A stretch of DNA of 64,000 bases from Paenibacillus sp. KS-LC4 (lineage in GTDB: Bacteria > Bacillota > Bacilli > Paenibacillales > Paenibacillaceae). The stretch spans positions 4,234,501 to 4,298,500 of the forward strand of contig NZ_CP145905.1 of assembly GCF_036894955.1 (NCBI RefSeq), read 5' to 3'. A program made the position numbers and the translations under genes. Positions 35,882 to 44,780 of this stretch are shown here, in pieces (the stretch's first letter is position 1; every line of letters begins with the position of its first letter). Below the pieces are notes generated by a model that saw only the letters and a program-made list of their open reading frames with translations, ran no database searches and was not told the origin of the DNA.

Positions 35882-37699
35882 TCACTCCCCTGCTAATGTG
35901 CGATGCTTCGGGTGGTAGGCATACAGCGGATTGCTTACGCTATGTACGCAATCCTTCGGCCCCTCGTACAATCGGCGTTTCGTCAGCTGCTCCACCTCGA
36001 TCTCTGCTGCAAATAGATCAAAGGTTTGAAAACGCTCACCAAGCTCAGGAAATTTCTCCTGATAGCTCACGATCGTTTCAGCCGTCAGCTTCCACCACGC
36101 TTCCTCGGCCAAGCCGTAATGCTTCTCCAGAAAAAAGGCCAGCTCGGTTAAATTAATAAACATAAGCGCATCAAGCAAAAAGTCTTTAACCTCTTTGACG
36201 TCCTCCTTCGCAATAAAAGAATTGCGATTGACGCGTTGATGATTGGCTGGCGGATACATAATATCCGGATAGCCCAGCGGATGGGGAACAGCCGGTGAAT
36301 AGCGAATGCCATCGTGAAAATCCTTTAGTGCTACGCGTGTCGGCAGCCCCTGCTCCAGCACAATAATCATATTTTGCGCATGAGACTCCAGCGCAGCGCC
36401 ATGTGCATACAGCAGATGAATGAGCGGCACGACCGTTGTGCTGATCAGCTTTTTCACCCAGCCCTCCACGCCATGCTTCCGAATCCATTCCTCGATGACC
36501 GGCGTCCCGTCTGCTTGCAAATAACATAGAGCCCCGAACGGAAGTGCTTCCTCCCCTGGCTCAAGATAGGGATGCAGACTTTCGCGCCAGATGGCGCCGA
36601 GGGTGCCATAAACCTTTTGCTCAAGCAGATTCGGCAGCTTCTGATGCTGATAAGAAGCACCGAGCACCTCCTTCAGCATAATAAGCCGCAGTTCATCGCG
36701 TAAAAAAGCATCGCCTGCCACCACCTCGCCCAGCCAATCCGATATGCGCGCCGCATTAAGCAGCGTATGCTGCGCCAAAATACGGCCGGAGGACGTATTT
36801 GTAATACTTAGCGGCAGCTTAACATAAGCCTTGGACCGATCTGAGAGATTGCTAAGTGTGCGAATAGACTGCTGGGGAACATACCTATCGCTGCCATAGC
36901 CTAAATAAATGATTTCCTGCTGCTCCAGCTGCTCAAAAAACGCAATAGACGCAAACCGCTCCCACTGCCAAGGGTGGACAGGGAGCAGCGTATACTCGTC
37001 AGGTTTTTTCCCCAGCGCCTCGATTTTCGCTTGGAATGCCGCATAATCCGCTCCGAGCTCATGCTGCATATAGCTGGTCAGATCTAGCGTATGAGAAATG
37101 GAGAATCGAACAGCCGACTGATGCACGGCTACCCAAGCCAAGCTCAGCTCCGGCTTAAATTCCGGGCCATAGGCCAAATTGTCCTCCAGCGTAAAGCCCA
37201 TTCTGGATTTATAGCAGGGATGATACGGATGTCCCGCTTGTACATAGCTCTCCCAGTCGTCATAATCGACTGGCTTATACGGCTGATCTGCCGTCAGCTG
37301 CTGGAGAGCCATCGCATCCTTCAACAGCGTTTGCTGAATTTCATTGATAAAGACGGACAGCAGCGCCTCTGTCGTCTCTAGAGACGGTGCGATTTCCAGT
37401 AGAAACCGCGGGAGAGAATCCGCTTCTGCCGCGCAACCAGACGCATAGCGCAACACGGGCTCATCCGACAAACGGATACGACCATAGCTTTTTTTACGAG
37501 AAGCTTTAAACCGATACACGACCTGCTCGCCAGAATCAGACTTTCCGTGAAGCTCATATTCCGTTTCAGCACCATCTGCAATGGCAGGACCCGATACGAT
37601 TCGCTCATATAGCAGCGATTCTATCAGTTGGCGAAAAATCCGCCTTCGCGCCTGAATCAGCTCATTCGAGTGCAGCAATGACAAGCTAATCTGGCTCAT
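35882..37699 (-). CDS. IucA/IucC-family NIS siderophore synthetase (SbnC/SbnF-like)
   Basis: A 605-residue homologue of the next gene with the same motifs: RRRIFRQLIESLLYE near the N-terminus, HPYHPCYKSRMGF, LLPVHPWQWERF, QQSIRTLSNLSDRSKAYVKL, ITNTSSGRILAQHT, HAQNMI and KDFHDGIRYS, with the C-terminal ferric-reductase-like helical part ending in EQLTKRRLY. It overlaps the sbnH-like gene by four bases (ATGA). The two tandem synthetases together with the SbnE-like enzyme give three NIS synthetases, the number needed for staphyloferrin B. Confidence 0.92.
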   Translation of the reverse strand: MSQISLSLLHSNELIQARRRIFRQLIESLLYERIVSGPAIADGAETEYELHGKSDSGEQVVYRFKASRKKSYGRIRLSDEPVLRYASGCAAEADSLPRFLLEIAPSLETTEALLSVFINEIQQTLLKDAMALQQLTADQPYKPVDYDDWESYVQAGHPYHPCYKSRMGFTLEDNLAYGPEFKPELSLAWVAVHQSAVRFSISHTLDLTSYMQHELGADYAAFQAKIEALGKKPDEYTLLPVHPWQWERFASIAFFEQLEQQEIIYLGYGSDRYVPQQSIRTLSNLSDRSKAYVKLPLSITNTSSGRILAQHTLLNAARISDWLGEVVAGDAFLRDELRLIMLKEVLGASYQHQKLPNLLEQKVYGTLGAIWRESLHPYLEPGEEALPFGALCYLQADGTPVIEEWIRKHGVEGWVKKLISTTVVPLIHLLYAHGAALESHAQNMIIVLEQGLPTRVALKDFHDGIRYSPAVPHPLGYPDIMYPPANHQRVNRNSFIAKEDVKEVKDFLLDALMFINLTELAFFLEKHYGLAEEAWWKLTAETIVSYQEKFPELGERFQTFDLFAAEIEVEQLTKRRLYEGPKDCVHSVSNPLYAYHPKHRTLAGE

Positions 37700-38946
37700 T
37701 GGCCACCTCCAAAAATAAGGCTTGTCTCTTCCACGTAAAGATGCTCGGGATGCGGATGGCTCAAAAAGTCATGATGCGAAATCGCCCAGCCATATGCGCC
37801 CGCATAACGGAATAGCAGCACATCGCCTACACGCACCTCTTCCACTTCAACATCCTGTGCCAGCACATCCTTCGGCGTACAAAGCTGGCCGACGATTGTT
37901 GCCCGGCTGTTATAAATCGCGGGCCGCTCATAGGAATGCGGCCAATGCTCAATGGCGATTCGCTCGAACGGATGACTGTGATTCCAAGAGACAGGCAGCC
38001 GGAAATGGTGGGTGCCCCCGCGAATAATGACATAATCCTTCCCGTGATTCCGCTTAATATCCAGCACCTCGGCAGCATAATACCCCGTGGACGCGGTAAT
38101 GTACCGCCCGCATTCAAACAGGAGGGTAGTCGTAGGCTCCAGCTCCCTATCTAGCATCGGCTCAAGCGTGCTAACAAACTCGCTCCAATTAAACTGCTGC
38201 TCCAAATCCGCATAATTGACACCGATACCGCCGCCCGCATTCATATAATTTAAGGTCAAGCCGTATTTTGCAGCCCACTGCCGGGATAAGGTGCAATAAT
38301 ATTCAACCAGGCGAACATGCTGCTCCGCATCCAAATTATTCGATAGGGAGTGAAAATGGAACCCTTCCACGCGGACATGCTGCAGCTTTTGCAATTGCGC
38401 TACAATCTCCGGCAGCACTTCCTCGTCAATACCGAACTGCGTCGGCTTGCCCCCCATTGCCAGCTTCGCTTGAGGAAGCGGGCCCCGCAAATTAATGCGC
38501 AGCAAAACCGAAGCCACAAGGCCCCGCCTTTCCGCAATGGCATTCAGCTTATTCAGCTCATGCCCGCTCTCCACATGAACGAGACTGACGCCGTATTCCA
38601 GTGCCCCTTCCAGCTCCTCCTCCGTCTTTCCAGGTCCGCCGAATAAAATCGGAATTTCTGAGGAAATTTCGCGCACCTTTCTAATTTCTCCTAGCGATGC
38701 GACCTCAAAGCCATGGACAATTCCGGCGAGAGCAGCAAGCACCTCGTGCTCGGAGTTCGCTTTAATGGCATAAAACAGCTTGCAGCGGCGGGGCAGCGTT
38801 TGCACTCGCTCGTCTGCATGTCTGCGCAAGGCACCCATATCGCGCAAATAAGCACATAATAAGCCGGGCTGCTCTGCCTTTAGCTTTTGAATATACGAAG
38901 CGATGCTCTGGATATCTGAATGTACGCCGCTTGAGGTTACAGACAT
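37696..38946 (-). CDS. sbnH: SbnH-like PLP-dependent decarboxylase (alanine-racemase fold)
   Basis: A 416-residue fold-type III PLP enzyme related to diaminopimelate/ornithine decarboxylases. The Schiff-base lysine is K62 in KLFYAIKAN, the phosphate-binding GGGIGVNY lies near residue 233, and ECGRY follows near 270. In staphyloferrin B synthesis SbnH decarboxylates the citryl-diaminopropionate intermediate to a citryl-diaminoethane. The start overlaps the sbnB-like stop by ten bases and the stop overlaps the next start, so it is tightly coupled to both. Confidence 0.88.
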   Translation of the reverse strand: MSVTSSGVHSDIQSIASYIQKLKAEQPGLLCAYLRDMGALRRHADERVQTLPRRCKLFYAIKANSEHEVLAALAGIVHGFEVASLGEIRKVREISSEIPILFGGPGKTEEELEGALEYGVSLVHVESGHELNKLNAIAERRGLVASVLLRINLRGPLPQAKLAMGGKPTQFGIDEEVLPEIVAQLQKLQHVRVEGFHFHSLSNNLDAEQHVRLVEYYCTLSRQWAAKYGLTLNYMNAGGGIGVNYADLEQQFNWSEFVSTLEPMLDRELEPTTTLLFECGRYITASTGYYAAEVLDIKRNHGKDYVIIRGGTHHFRLPVSWNHSHPFERIAIEHWPHSYERPAIYNSRATIVGQLCTPKDVLAQDVEVEEVRVGDVLLFRYAGAYGWAISHHDFLSHPHPEHLYVEETSLIFGGGQ

Positions 38947-39956
38947 AGACGCGTACCTATTCCCTTCCGCACGGCCTGCGCATAAATTTCCGCCGCGCTT
39001 GAAATATCTTCAACTGCCATACCCATCGGATTGAGCAAAATAATTTCATCATCGTTTTCGCGGCCGGGCTTGCTGCCGATTACGATTTCGCCCATCTCTG
39101 CATGCAGCTGCTCACGCGAAAACTTGCCCTCCAGCACAAGCTGATTTATCGTTTTTTTCTCGCGGTTGGATTGATCCCAATCATCAACCACAACTTTATC
39201 CGCAAGAACGAAAACTTCCTTATGCACATCCATTATCGAAATATTGCTGATGAACGTGCCTTTGCTTAGCCATTCGTATGGGATGTACGGTGCAGAGGCT
39301 ACTGTTGCGGTAACGAGCACCTCCGCCTGCCGAACGGCTTGCTCAGCGGATTCCTCCACCTTGAAGTCCACCTGCTTGAACTGCTCCCGCAGCTCTGCTG
39401 CCAGCAGCTCGGCATTTCCCTTATTCAAGTCAAATAGACGAACGGTGTGAATGGCCTCGAACTGCTCTACCAAGGCTGTAATTTGCATCTTCGCAATGAC
39501 ACCACAGCCGATGACTGAAACAGCACCGAAGCCTTTTTTCGCTAAATGCTTGGCACCAATGACCGTCACCGCCGCCGTGCGCATACCGCTTATGAGACTG
39601 CCCTCCATAACGGCAATTGGATAATTGGACTCGGGATCATTCAAGATAATGAGCGCGCTTGCCCGTTCTTTGCCTCGCTTCGCCGGATTATCATGCTTGC
39701 TGCCAATCCATTTCAGTCCGCTTACAGCTACTTCGCCGCCGACATAAGCAGGCATCGCAATAATACGATCCGCAATATGGCCTGCATCCCCGTTCACCCG
39801 CAAATATGGTTTTAGCGGCTGCATATATTCTCCCTTCGCATGAAGCTCAAACGCCCGAGTTACGGCTGCCACGTATGGCGATGAATGCGTTCCGCCAAGC
39901 TCCACAATATGCTGCTTGCTCAAATATAAAATCTCATGCTCCTGTACCTGACTCAT
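38937..39956 (-). CDS. sbnB: SbnB-like N-((2S)-2-amino-2-carboxyethyl)-L-glutamate dehydrogenase
   Basis: A 339-residue member of the ornithine cyclodeaminase/mu-crystallin family: SGLKWIGSKHDN with a substrate-binding lysine, SLISGMRTAAVTVIGAKHLA, and the Rossmann motif VSVIGCGVIAK at about 146. In the sbn pathway it oxidises ACEGA, the SbnA product, with NAD+ and water to give L-2,3-diaminopropionate and 2-oxoglutarate. Its position directly after an SbnA homologue makes this reading much more likely than ornithine cyclodeaminase. Confidence 0.9.
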   Translation of the reverse strand: MSQVQEHEILYLSKQHIVELGGTHSSPYVAAVTRAFELHAKGEYMQPLKPYLRVNGDAGHIADRIIAMPAYVGGEVAVSGLKWIGSKHDNPAKRGKERASALIILNDPESNYPIAVMEGSLISGMRTAAVTVIGAKHLAKKGFGAVSVIGCGVIAKMQITALVEQFEAIHTVRLFDLNKGNAELLAAELREQFKQVDFKVEESAEQAVRQAEVLVTATVASAPYIPYEWLSKGTFISNISIMDVHKEVFVLADKVVVDDWDQSNREKKTINQLVLEGKFSREQLHAEMGEIVIGSKPGRENDDEIILLNPMGMAVEDISSAAEIYAQAVRKGIGTRLCL

Positions 39957-39994
39957 TCTAAAATCACTCCTTGTTCATAGTGTTGTTGCTTGGT

Positions 39995-40990
39995 CTAATG
40001 CTGAGCATGCGGCAGCTTCTGTACCCATTGCTCATCGTAAACGGTATCCAAATAACGCTCTCCCCGGTCTGGCAGCACGGTTACTACATTCGCTGAAGGC
40101 GGCAAGGTCGGAAGCAGCTTTTGCAGCGCGGCTACAAGAGAGCCTGATGATCCACCGGCAAAAATCCCTTCGCGCTCCAGCAATATTCGGCAGCCCTGCA
40201 CGGATTCGCGATCATTGACATGGATGACCTGATCGACCTCCAGCGAGGAAAATAATTCGGGGACGCGATTAGCTCCGATACCAGGAAGCTCCCGCTGTGC
40301 AGCCGGTGTTCCGAAGATAATAGAGCCTACCGCATCTACCGCAATAATTTTGGCCCGCGGAAATGCCTCCTTTACGCGGCGTGAAATTCCGAGTATACTG
40401 CCAGTTGTACTCACAGCGCATACTAAATAATCAATTGGGCTGTCCATTTGCTCCACGATTTCTTCTCCTGCCCCATAATAATGCGCCTCCCAGTTAAGTG
40501 GGTTCGCATATTGATTAATCCAGTAAGCATGGGGATTTTGGCTCACAAGCTCCTTCACTCTGCTTATTCGCGATTGCAAATAACTGCCGTATTCATCTGG
40601 CTCCTTAACCATGTCGATTTGAGCGCCCAGATACGTAATCATTCGTAAATTGGTCGAGGTAATTTTCGGATCAACGACACAGGTAAATTTAAGCCCGTAC
40701 ATCTTGGCTGCGAGAGCCAAACCAATGCCCAAATTACCTGACGTGCTCTCGATCAGATGGGTATTAGCCTTAATCGTTCCTTCCCTCAGCCCCTTCTCGA
40801 TAATGTAGCGGGCGGGACGGTCCTTCATGCTGCCGCCGGGGTTCATCATCTCCAGCTTGGCGAAAATAGATGCTCCATGCGAACCAAACAGAGAATTCAA
40901 GCGAACTAACGGCGTTCGTCCAATGCAATCAATGATCGTATTGGCGATTTTCGGCGACCTTTCTTTAACCTGCAAAGCGTTTTGTTCCAT
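39995..40990 (-). CDS. sbnA: SbnA-like PLP synthase of the diaminopropionate pathway
   Basis: A 331-residue cysteine-synthase-fold enzyme. PLP lysine is K56 in GGSMKDRPA, substrate-binding ESTSGNLGIG follows at 81-90, and the phosphate loop is VSTTGSILG. SbnA condenses O-phospho-L-serine with L-glutamate to form ACEGA. It is the first gene of the minus-strand biosynthetic operon, behind a TTGACA/CATAAT promoter and Fur box. Immediate linkage to sbnB-, sbnH- and NIS synthetase genes distinguishes it from housekeeping CysK. Confidence 0.91.
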   Translation of the reverse strand: MEQNALQVKERSPKIANTIIDCIGRTPLVRLNSLFGSHGASIFAKLEMMNPGGSMKDRPARYIIEKGLREGTIKANTHLIESTSGNLGIGLALAAKMYGLKFTCVVDPKITSTNLRMITYLGAQIDMVKEPDEYGSYLQSRISRVKELVSQNPHAYWINQYANPLNWEAHYYGAGEEIVEQMDSPIDYLVCAVSTTGSILGISRRVKEAFPRAKIIAVDAVGSIIFGTPAAQRELPGIGANRVPELFSSLEVDQVIHVNDRESVQGCRILLEREGIFAGGSSGSLVAALQKLLPTLPPSANVVTVLPDRGERYLDTVYDEQWVQKLPHAQH

Positions 40991-41039
40991 GCATGAACAC
41001 CAGCTTTCCTCTTGTTTTGATGCCGCTCATACGCCCAGT

Positions 41040-41054
41040 TGATAATGATTATTA
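41040..41054. promoter_or_regulatory. Fur box of the sbn-like operon
   Basis: TGATAATGATTATTA agrees with the 7-1-7 Fur consensus at all but one fixed position. It lies between the sbnA-like promoter and its start codon. A weaker candidate, TGATTATTTATCA at 41184-41196, sits downstream of the divergent promoter. Confidence 0.85.
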
Positions 41055-41079
41055 ATTTCAAAAATGCGACATAGGCTAC

Positions 41080-41108
41080 ATTATGCTATTCCTTTATTTA
41101 CCTGTCAA
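41080..41108 (-). promoter_or_regulatory. Sigma-A promoter of the sbnA-like operon
   Basis: On the minus strand TTGACA (41108-41103) and CATAAT (41085-41080) are separated by 17 bases. The predicted start of transcription would be about 20 nt ahead of the Fur box. Confidence 0.75.
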
Positions 41109-41143
41109 TATATTTTTATTTTGCATATTTTTCTTTAATGTCA

Positions 41144-41172
41144 TTGACTTTAAATATATTTGTTGATAATCT
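41144..41172 (+). promoter_or_regulatory. Promoter of the exporter/sbnE-like operon
   Basis: TTGACT (41144-41149) and TAATCT (41167-41172) lie 17 bases apart, 49 nt upstream of the chosen exporter start. Confidence 0.6.
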
Positions 41173-41221
41173 TGGGTGGTATTTGATTATTTATCACGTC
41201 AGACAAGGCAGGCGAGTAATT

Positions 41222-42451
41222 ATGCAGCAATTATCTTGGAATAGAAGTGTGCGTGTATTATGGGGAGGAAGGTTTCTTTCTAGCGCAGGCTTGACGGGGA
41301 TCAGCCCGTTTATTCCGTACTACATGGAGTCGCTTCAAGCAGGAAGCTCCTCCCAGGTGCTCATGTGGACAGGACTTGCCGTCTCTGCACCAGCCGTCTC
41401 CTATGCGCTGCTAACTCCTTTGTGGGGCAAGCTTGGCGATCGCTGGAGCCGGAAATGGATGGTCGTCAGAGCTTTGCTCGGGCTCGCGCTAAGCATGTTT
41501 TTGATGTCCATTGCCGCTACGCCATTTCAGTTTTTCCTGTTTCGCCTGTGCCAAGGCGCTTTCGGGGGCATCTCAGACGCGAGCAGTGCGTTCATCGGAA
41601 CCCACGCTCCGGCTAAAAAGCAGGGCCTCGCGCTTGGGCAAATGGAACGCGCGTCCGCTGCCGGCTTACTCGTCGGACCTCTGCTTGGAGGTATTTGCGT
41701 TCATACATGGGGAAGCAGCTCCCTGCTGTTCATAACCGCCTCCTTAACCGCTTTATTTGCCCTCGTTGCTGCCTTCGTTTTACCCGGCTCTGCACAGGAA
41801 AAACCGAAAGCGGAGAGCTCCGCTGCGAAACGAAGCGGCATATTCGCTGCCTTTGCAGCGCTGCTGAAGCATCCGGCGGCACGCTCCTTTATTGCGGCGG
41901 GCATTTTGTTTAAGCTTGCAGACTTCGCCACCTTTACCATTTTCACGCCGTACATGCGGGAGCTGCTTACTTCCCCCGCTACAGCGGCAACAGCGGTAGG
42001 CATACTCATCGCTGCATCTTCAGCCGGAGAATTGGCAGGCGGCCCCTGGTGGGGTAAAAGAAATGATACCCACCAGCCCGCGCGTAATTTTACCGCAGCC
42101 GGACTGTTATGTGCGCTTTGCATTATGGCCCAGACGCTGCCCTTTGGCGTTGTTTGGCTATTTATTGTCCGCTTTCTGCAAGGCTTTTTTTACAGTGCCT
42201 TATTGCAAACGGTCATGCTGTCCGTCCTCAAAACCTCATCCGACCATGATCGAGGCGTTAGAATTGGAGCCACGAATAGCCTTCTCATGGCAGGGCAAAT
42301 AACCGGTCCAACCATCGGCGTCTTCATTGGAGCCCAATTAGGCCTGTCCTCCGTTTTTTTGGTTATGGGCGGCTTTATGCTGCTGGGCGCCATGCTGGTC
42401 TGGCTTCCCGCTGCCCCTATTCGGCGGCAAAATCGTTTTTCTGCCCATTAA
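41222..42451 (+). CDS. sbnD: MFS siderophore exporter (SbnD-like)
   Basis: A 409-residue 12-helix transporter. ATG 41222 is preferred because it is preceded by a GGCAGGCGAG stretch and opens the transporter (MQQLSWNRSVRVLWGGRFLSSAG); upstream ATGs would place the start before the predicted promoter. Motif A appears as PLWGKLGDRWSRKWMVV. It is followed after 28 nt by the sbnE-like gene and is divergent from the sbnA-like operon, so a role in exporting the finished siderophore is likely. Direct orthology to SbnD is inferred mainly from context. Confidence 0.85.
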   Translation: MQQLSWNRSVRVLWGGRFLSSAGLTGISPFIPYYMESLQAGSSSQVLMWTGLAVSAPAVSYALLTPLWGKLGDRWSRKWMVVRALLGLALSMFLMSIAATPFQFFLFRLCQGAFGGISDASSAFIGTHAPAKKQGLALGQMERASAAGLLVGPLLGGICVHTWGSSSLLFITASLTALFALVAAFVLPGSAQEKPKAESSAAKRSGIFAAFAALLKHPAARSFIAAGILFKLADFATFTIFTPYMRELLTSPATAATAVGILIAASSAGELAGGPWWGKRNDTHQPARNFTAAGLLCALCIMAQTLPFGVVWLFIVRFLQGFFYSALLQTVMLSVLKTSSDHDRGVRIGATNSLLMAGQITGPTIGVFIGAQLGLSSVFLVMGGFMLLGAMLVWLPAAPIRRQNRFSAH

Positions 42452-42479
42452 ATCATTATCTGAAAGGAGCTAGTCCAGT

Positions 42480-44270
42480 ATGTCGCAAGCTCAATTAAGC
42501 CAACAATCTGTAGTAAGCCCCTCTACTCAGCGCTCAGAGAAGGAAAGCATCAGCCGCTTATTGAATGCCTATCTTCGCGAGTCGGGGCAATTCGAGCCAA
42601 GTCAGGTTTCCCTCCCTCATCCTGACATCACGTGTGTCGTTTGGCTGCCGCACACCAAGCTTGGCATTTATGGAACTATTCTGCATTTGTCCGCTGGCGG
42701 GCATCACGTATTTGGAGACCATTTTTACACACAGGTGGAGCAGCAGTGGAACCAAAGCACATTTGCCGAAATTATTCAGCTCGTGCTAAATGAAATCAGC
42801 TTCGTCGAAGCTGAATCCACGTCCAAATCGCAAAAAAGAACCGAGCTTGAAGCTCTTATTCAAAATAGCCAGCAGCGTATGAAGCATTATTTGGATTATT
42901 CAGCGGAGCAGGAGCAAGCTCAGGGGGAGCACCCTCTCGATTTTCGTTATTTGGAGCAGGCGCTGCTATGTGGACATCCGTTTCATCCGACGCCAAAAAG
43001 CCTGCAAGGCTTCAACGATGATGATTCTAAGGCCTATTCGCCGGAATTTGGAGCCGCCTTTCCGCTTCACTGCTTCGCTGCGGCACCTGAATATATCGCG
43101 GAGGATTGGCTTGAGGGGCAGACGAATGAGGAGCCGTTCGCGTGGATTCCACCAGCGATGAAAGCGGCAGCCGCCGCGAAGCTTGGCGCGGCGAGCAGTG
43201 ATTATGTCCTTCTGCCCTGCCATCCTTGGCAGGCGCAATACGTCCGCAGCCTTGCGCCTGTGCAAAAATTGCTGGAGCAGGGACGGCTTGTCGATTTAGG
43301 AGAGACTGGCCCCCTCGTATACCCGACTTCATCTGTCCGAACGGTATGGAGCCCGGAGCAGTCCTGCTTTTACAAGCTGTCGCTGCATATCCGAATTACG
43401 AATTTTATTCGCGAGAACACCCCTGAGCAGCTGCTGCGCACGCTTGATGCCTCCAGAGCGATAGAGGCTATTCGAGAGGATTATACGACGGCATCATTTA
43501 AGCTATTGTTAGAGGAAGGCTATCGCACGCTGCATTTACCTGAGGCTGAGCAAAGCCTGAACGAGGAAATCATGTCTGCTTTCTCCATGATTGTGCGTGA
43601 AGCACCGCAAGAATGCACGTCGCTGGAGGAGCCGCCATTTGTCATCGCATCCCTGCTGGAGGTACCGCCTGGACATAGCGAGCCCCTCTTGTTCCGAGCG
43701 GTTCGTCAAGCGCTTCATCCTATGCAGCCTAATTGGACGAGCTGGCTGCACCAATATTTGCACCTGTCGATGAAGCCGCTGCTGCATTTATACGCCGAAA
43801 CGGGCATTAGCCTTGAAGCGCATGTACAAAATGCCATGCTGCGCTTGCATCAAGGCATGCCGGGCATCTTTTATGTTCGAGACCTTGAGGGCATTAGCCT
43901 TAACGTCGAAATCGCCGAGCAGCGGGGCTGGATCAACACCCTATTGCGGGAGGACAGTCCTGTTCTTTATACAGAGGAGCAAGCTCGCCATCGCCTAAAA
44001 TATTATTTTTTCGTTAATCATCTCTCTCATCTCATTGCGCGAATTTCATATTACAGCGGGCAGAAGGAGCAGATATACTGGAGCATCGTGAGCGACGTGC
44101 TGCTAGAAATCAAGCAAGCCTCCTCCCTTGCGCTGATGCACAACCTCATTCAGGATTTATTGACCAGCGCTACACTCCCAGCAAAGGCAAATTTGCTTAG
44201 CCGTTTTCATCAGCGCGGAGAAACGCCATTATACGTGGAAATACCAAACCCGATGCGGATAGATGCCTAA
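42480..44270 (+). CDS. sbnE: SbnE-like NIS siderophore synthetase
   Basis: A 596-residue IucA/IucC-family enzyme of the SbnE subgroup: GHPFHPTPKSLQGF near residue 164, LLPCHPWQA, YPTSSVRTV, KLSLHIRITNFIRE, LEAHVQNAML and RDLEGISL. These variants (RDLEG instead of KDFHDG, NFIR instead of TSTGR) differ from the two synthetases on the other strand. SbnE performs the first condensation, citrate with L-2,3-diaminopropionate. GAAAGGAG precedes the ATG. Its downstream terminator has been split by an IS3-family insertion. Confidence 0.92.
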   Translation: MSQAQLSQQSVVSPSTQRSEKESISRLLNAYLRESGQFEPSQVSLPHPDITCVVWLPHTKLGIYGTILHLSAGGHHVFGDHFYTQVEQQWNQSTFAEIIQLVLNEISFVEAESTSKSQKRTELEALIQNSQQRMKHYLDYSAEQEQAQGEHPLDFRYLEQALLCGHPFHPTPKSLQGFNDDDSKAYSPEFGAAFPLHCFAAAPEYIAEDWLEGQTNEEPFAWIPPAMKAAAAAKLGAASSDYVLLPCHPWQAQYVRSLAPVQKLLEQGRLVDLGETGPLVYPTSSVRTVWSPEQSCFYKLSLHIRITNFIRENTPEQLLRTLDASRAIEAIREDYTTASFKLLLEEGYRTLHLPEAEQSLNEEIMSAFSMIVREAPQECTSLEEPPFVIASLLEVPPGHSEPLLFRAVRQALHPMQPNWTSWLHQYLHLSMKPLLHLYAETGISLEAHVQNAMLRLHQGMPGIFYVRDLEGISLNVEIAEQRGWINTLLREDSPVLYTEEQARHRLKYYFFVNHLSHLIARISYYSGQKEQIYWSIVSDVLLEIKQASSLALMHNLIQDLLTSATLPAKANLLSRFHQRGETPLYVEIPNPMRIDA

Positions 44271-44427
44271 TCAAAGAACCTGGTTTACCGTTTACACATA
44301 AAAAAGCCTGTCCCCGCAGTCATCATAAAGGAGGAACTGACCCCATAACGTGAGACAAATCAAAACACCTTTAAGTTGAAATGACGAGTGTTGTAAAATA
44401 CTTGTACAACTTGGAGGTGTTTTTTAC

Positions 44428-44751
44428 GTGGGGACAAGGGTCAGCTATCCAGTAGAGGTGAAAATGAAGGCAATCGAATTGCGATTAGCCGGGGTTCCTG
44501 TAAAAGAGGTTATGGAGCAGTTGAACATCATGAATTACACGCAGCTAAAGGTGTGGATGAAATGGTATAAGCAGGGCGAAGCCCATCGACTGGAGCAGCC
44601 TGTGGGCAAGCAGTATAGCTATGGGAAAGGGCCTAAATATGATTCAGAGGCAGCAAGGCTGGAAACGGAGAATCGCTTTCTAAGGCAACAAATTGAACTT
44701 TTAAAAAAGTACAACACCATGAAAAGGAGTGGGTTGTCCCAGAAATCATAA
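44428..44751 (+). CDS. IS3-family transposase OrfA
   Basis: A 107-residue DNA-binding protein with a helix-turn-helix at about 14-40 (LRLAGVPVKEVMEQLNI) and a leucine-zipper-like C-terminus (ETENRFLRQQIELLKKY). The GTG start is preceded by GGAGG at about 13 bases. The AAAAAAG heptamer near its end allows a -1 shift into orfB. Confidence 0.93.
   Translation: MGTRVSYPVEVKMKAIELRLAGVPVKEVMEQLNIMNYTQLKVWMKWYKQGEAHRLEQPVGKQYSYGKGPKYDSEAARLETENRFLRQQIELLKKYNTMKRSGLSQKS
44703..44709 (+). promoter_or_regulatory. Programmed -1 frameshift slip site
   Basis: The zero frame reads TTA AAA AAG, giving the A-AAA-AAG heptamer used by IS3-family elements. After a -1 shift the frame continues without stop into orfB (about 23 codons before its first ATG), producing the OrfAB transposase. 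Confidence 0.8.
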
Positions 44752-44780
44752 TCGCCTTCATCGAGACTTCCAAGTCACAA

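Noticed and set aside
38937..39956. Ornithine cyclodeaminase for proline synthesis
   Set aside because: Family is the same, but coupling to the SbnA and SbnH homologues favours SbnB.
39995..40990. Housekeeping cysteine synthase
   Set aside because: Fold and motifs fit CysK, but tight linkage with sbnB-, sbnH- and NIS synthetase homologues and a Fur box makes SbnA function far more likely.
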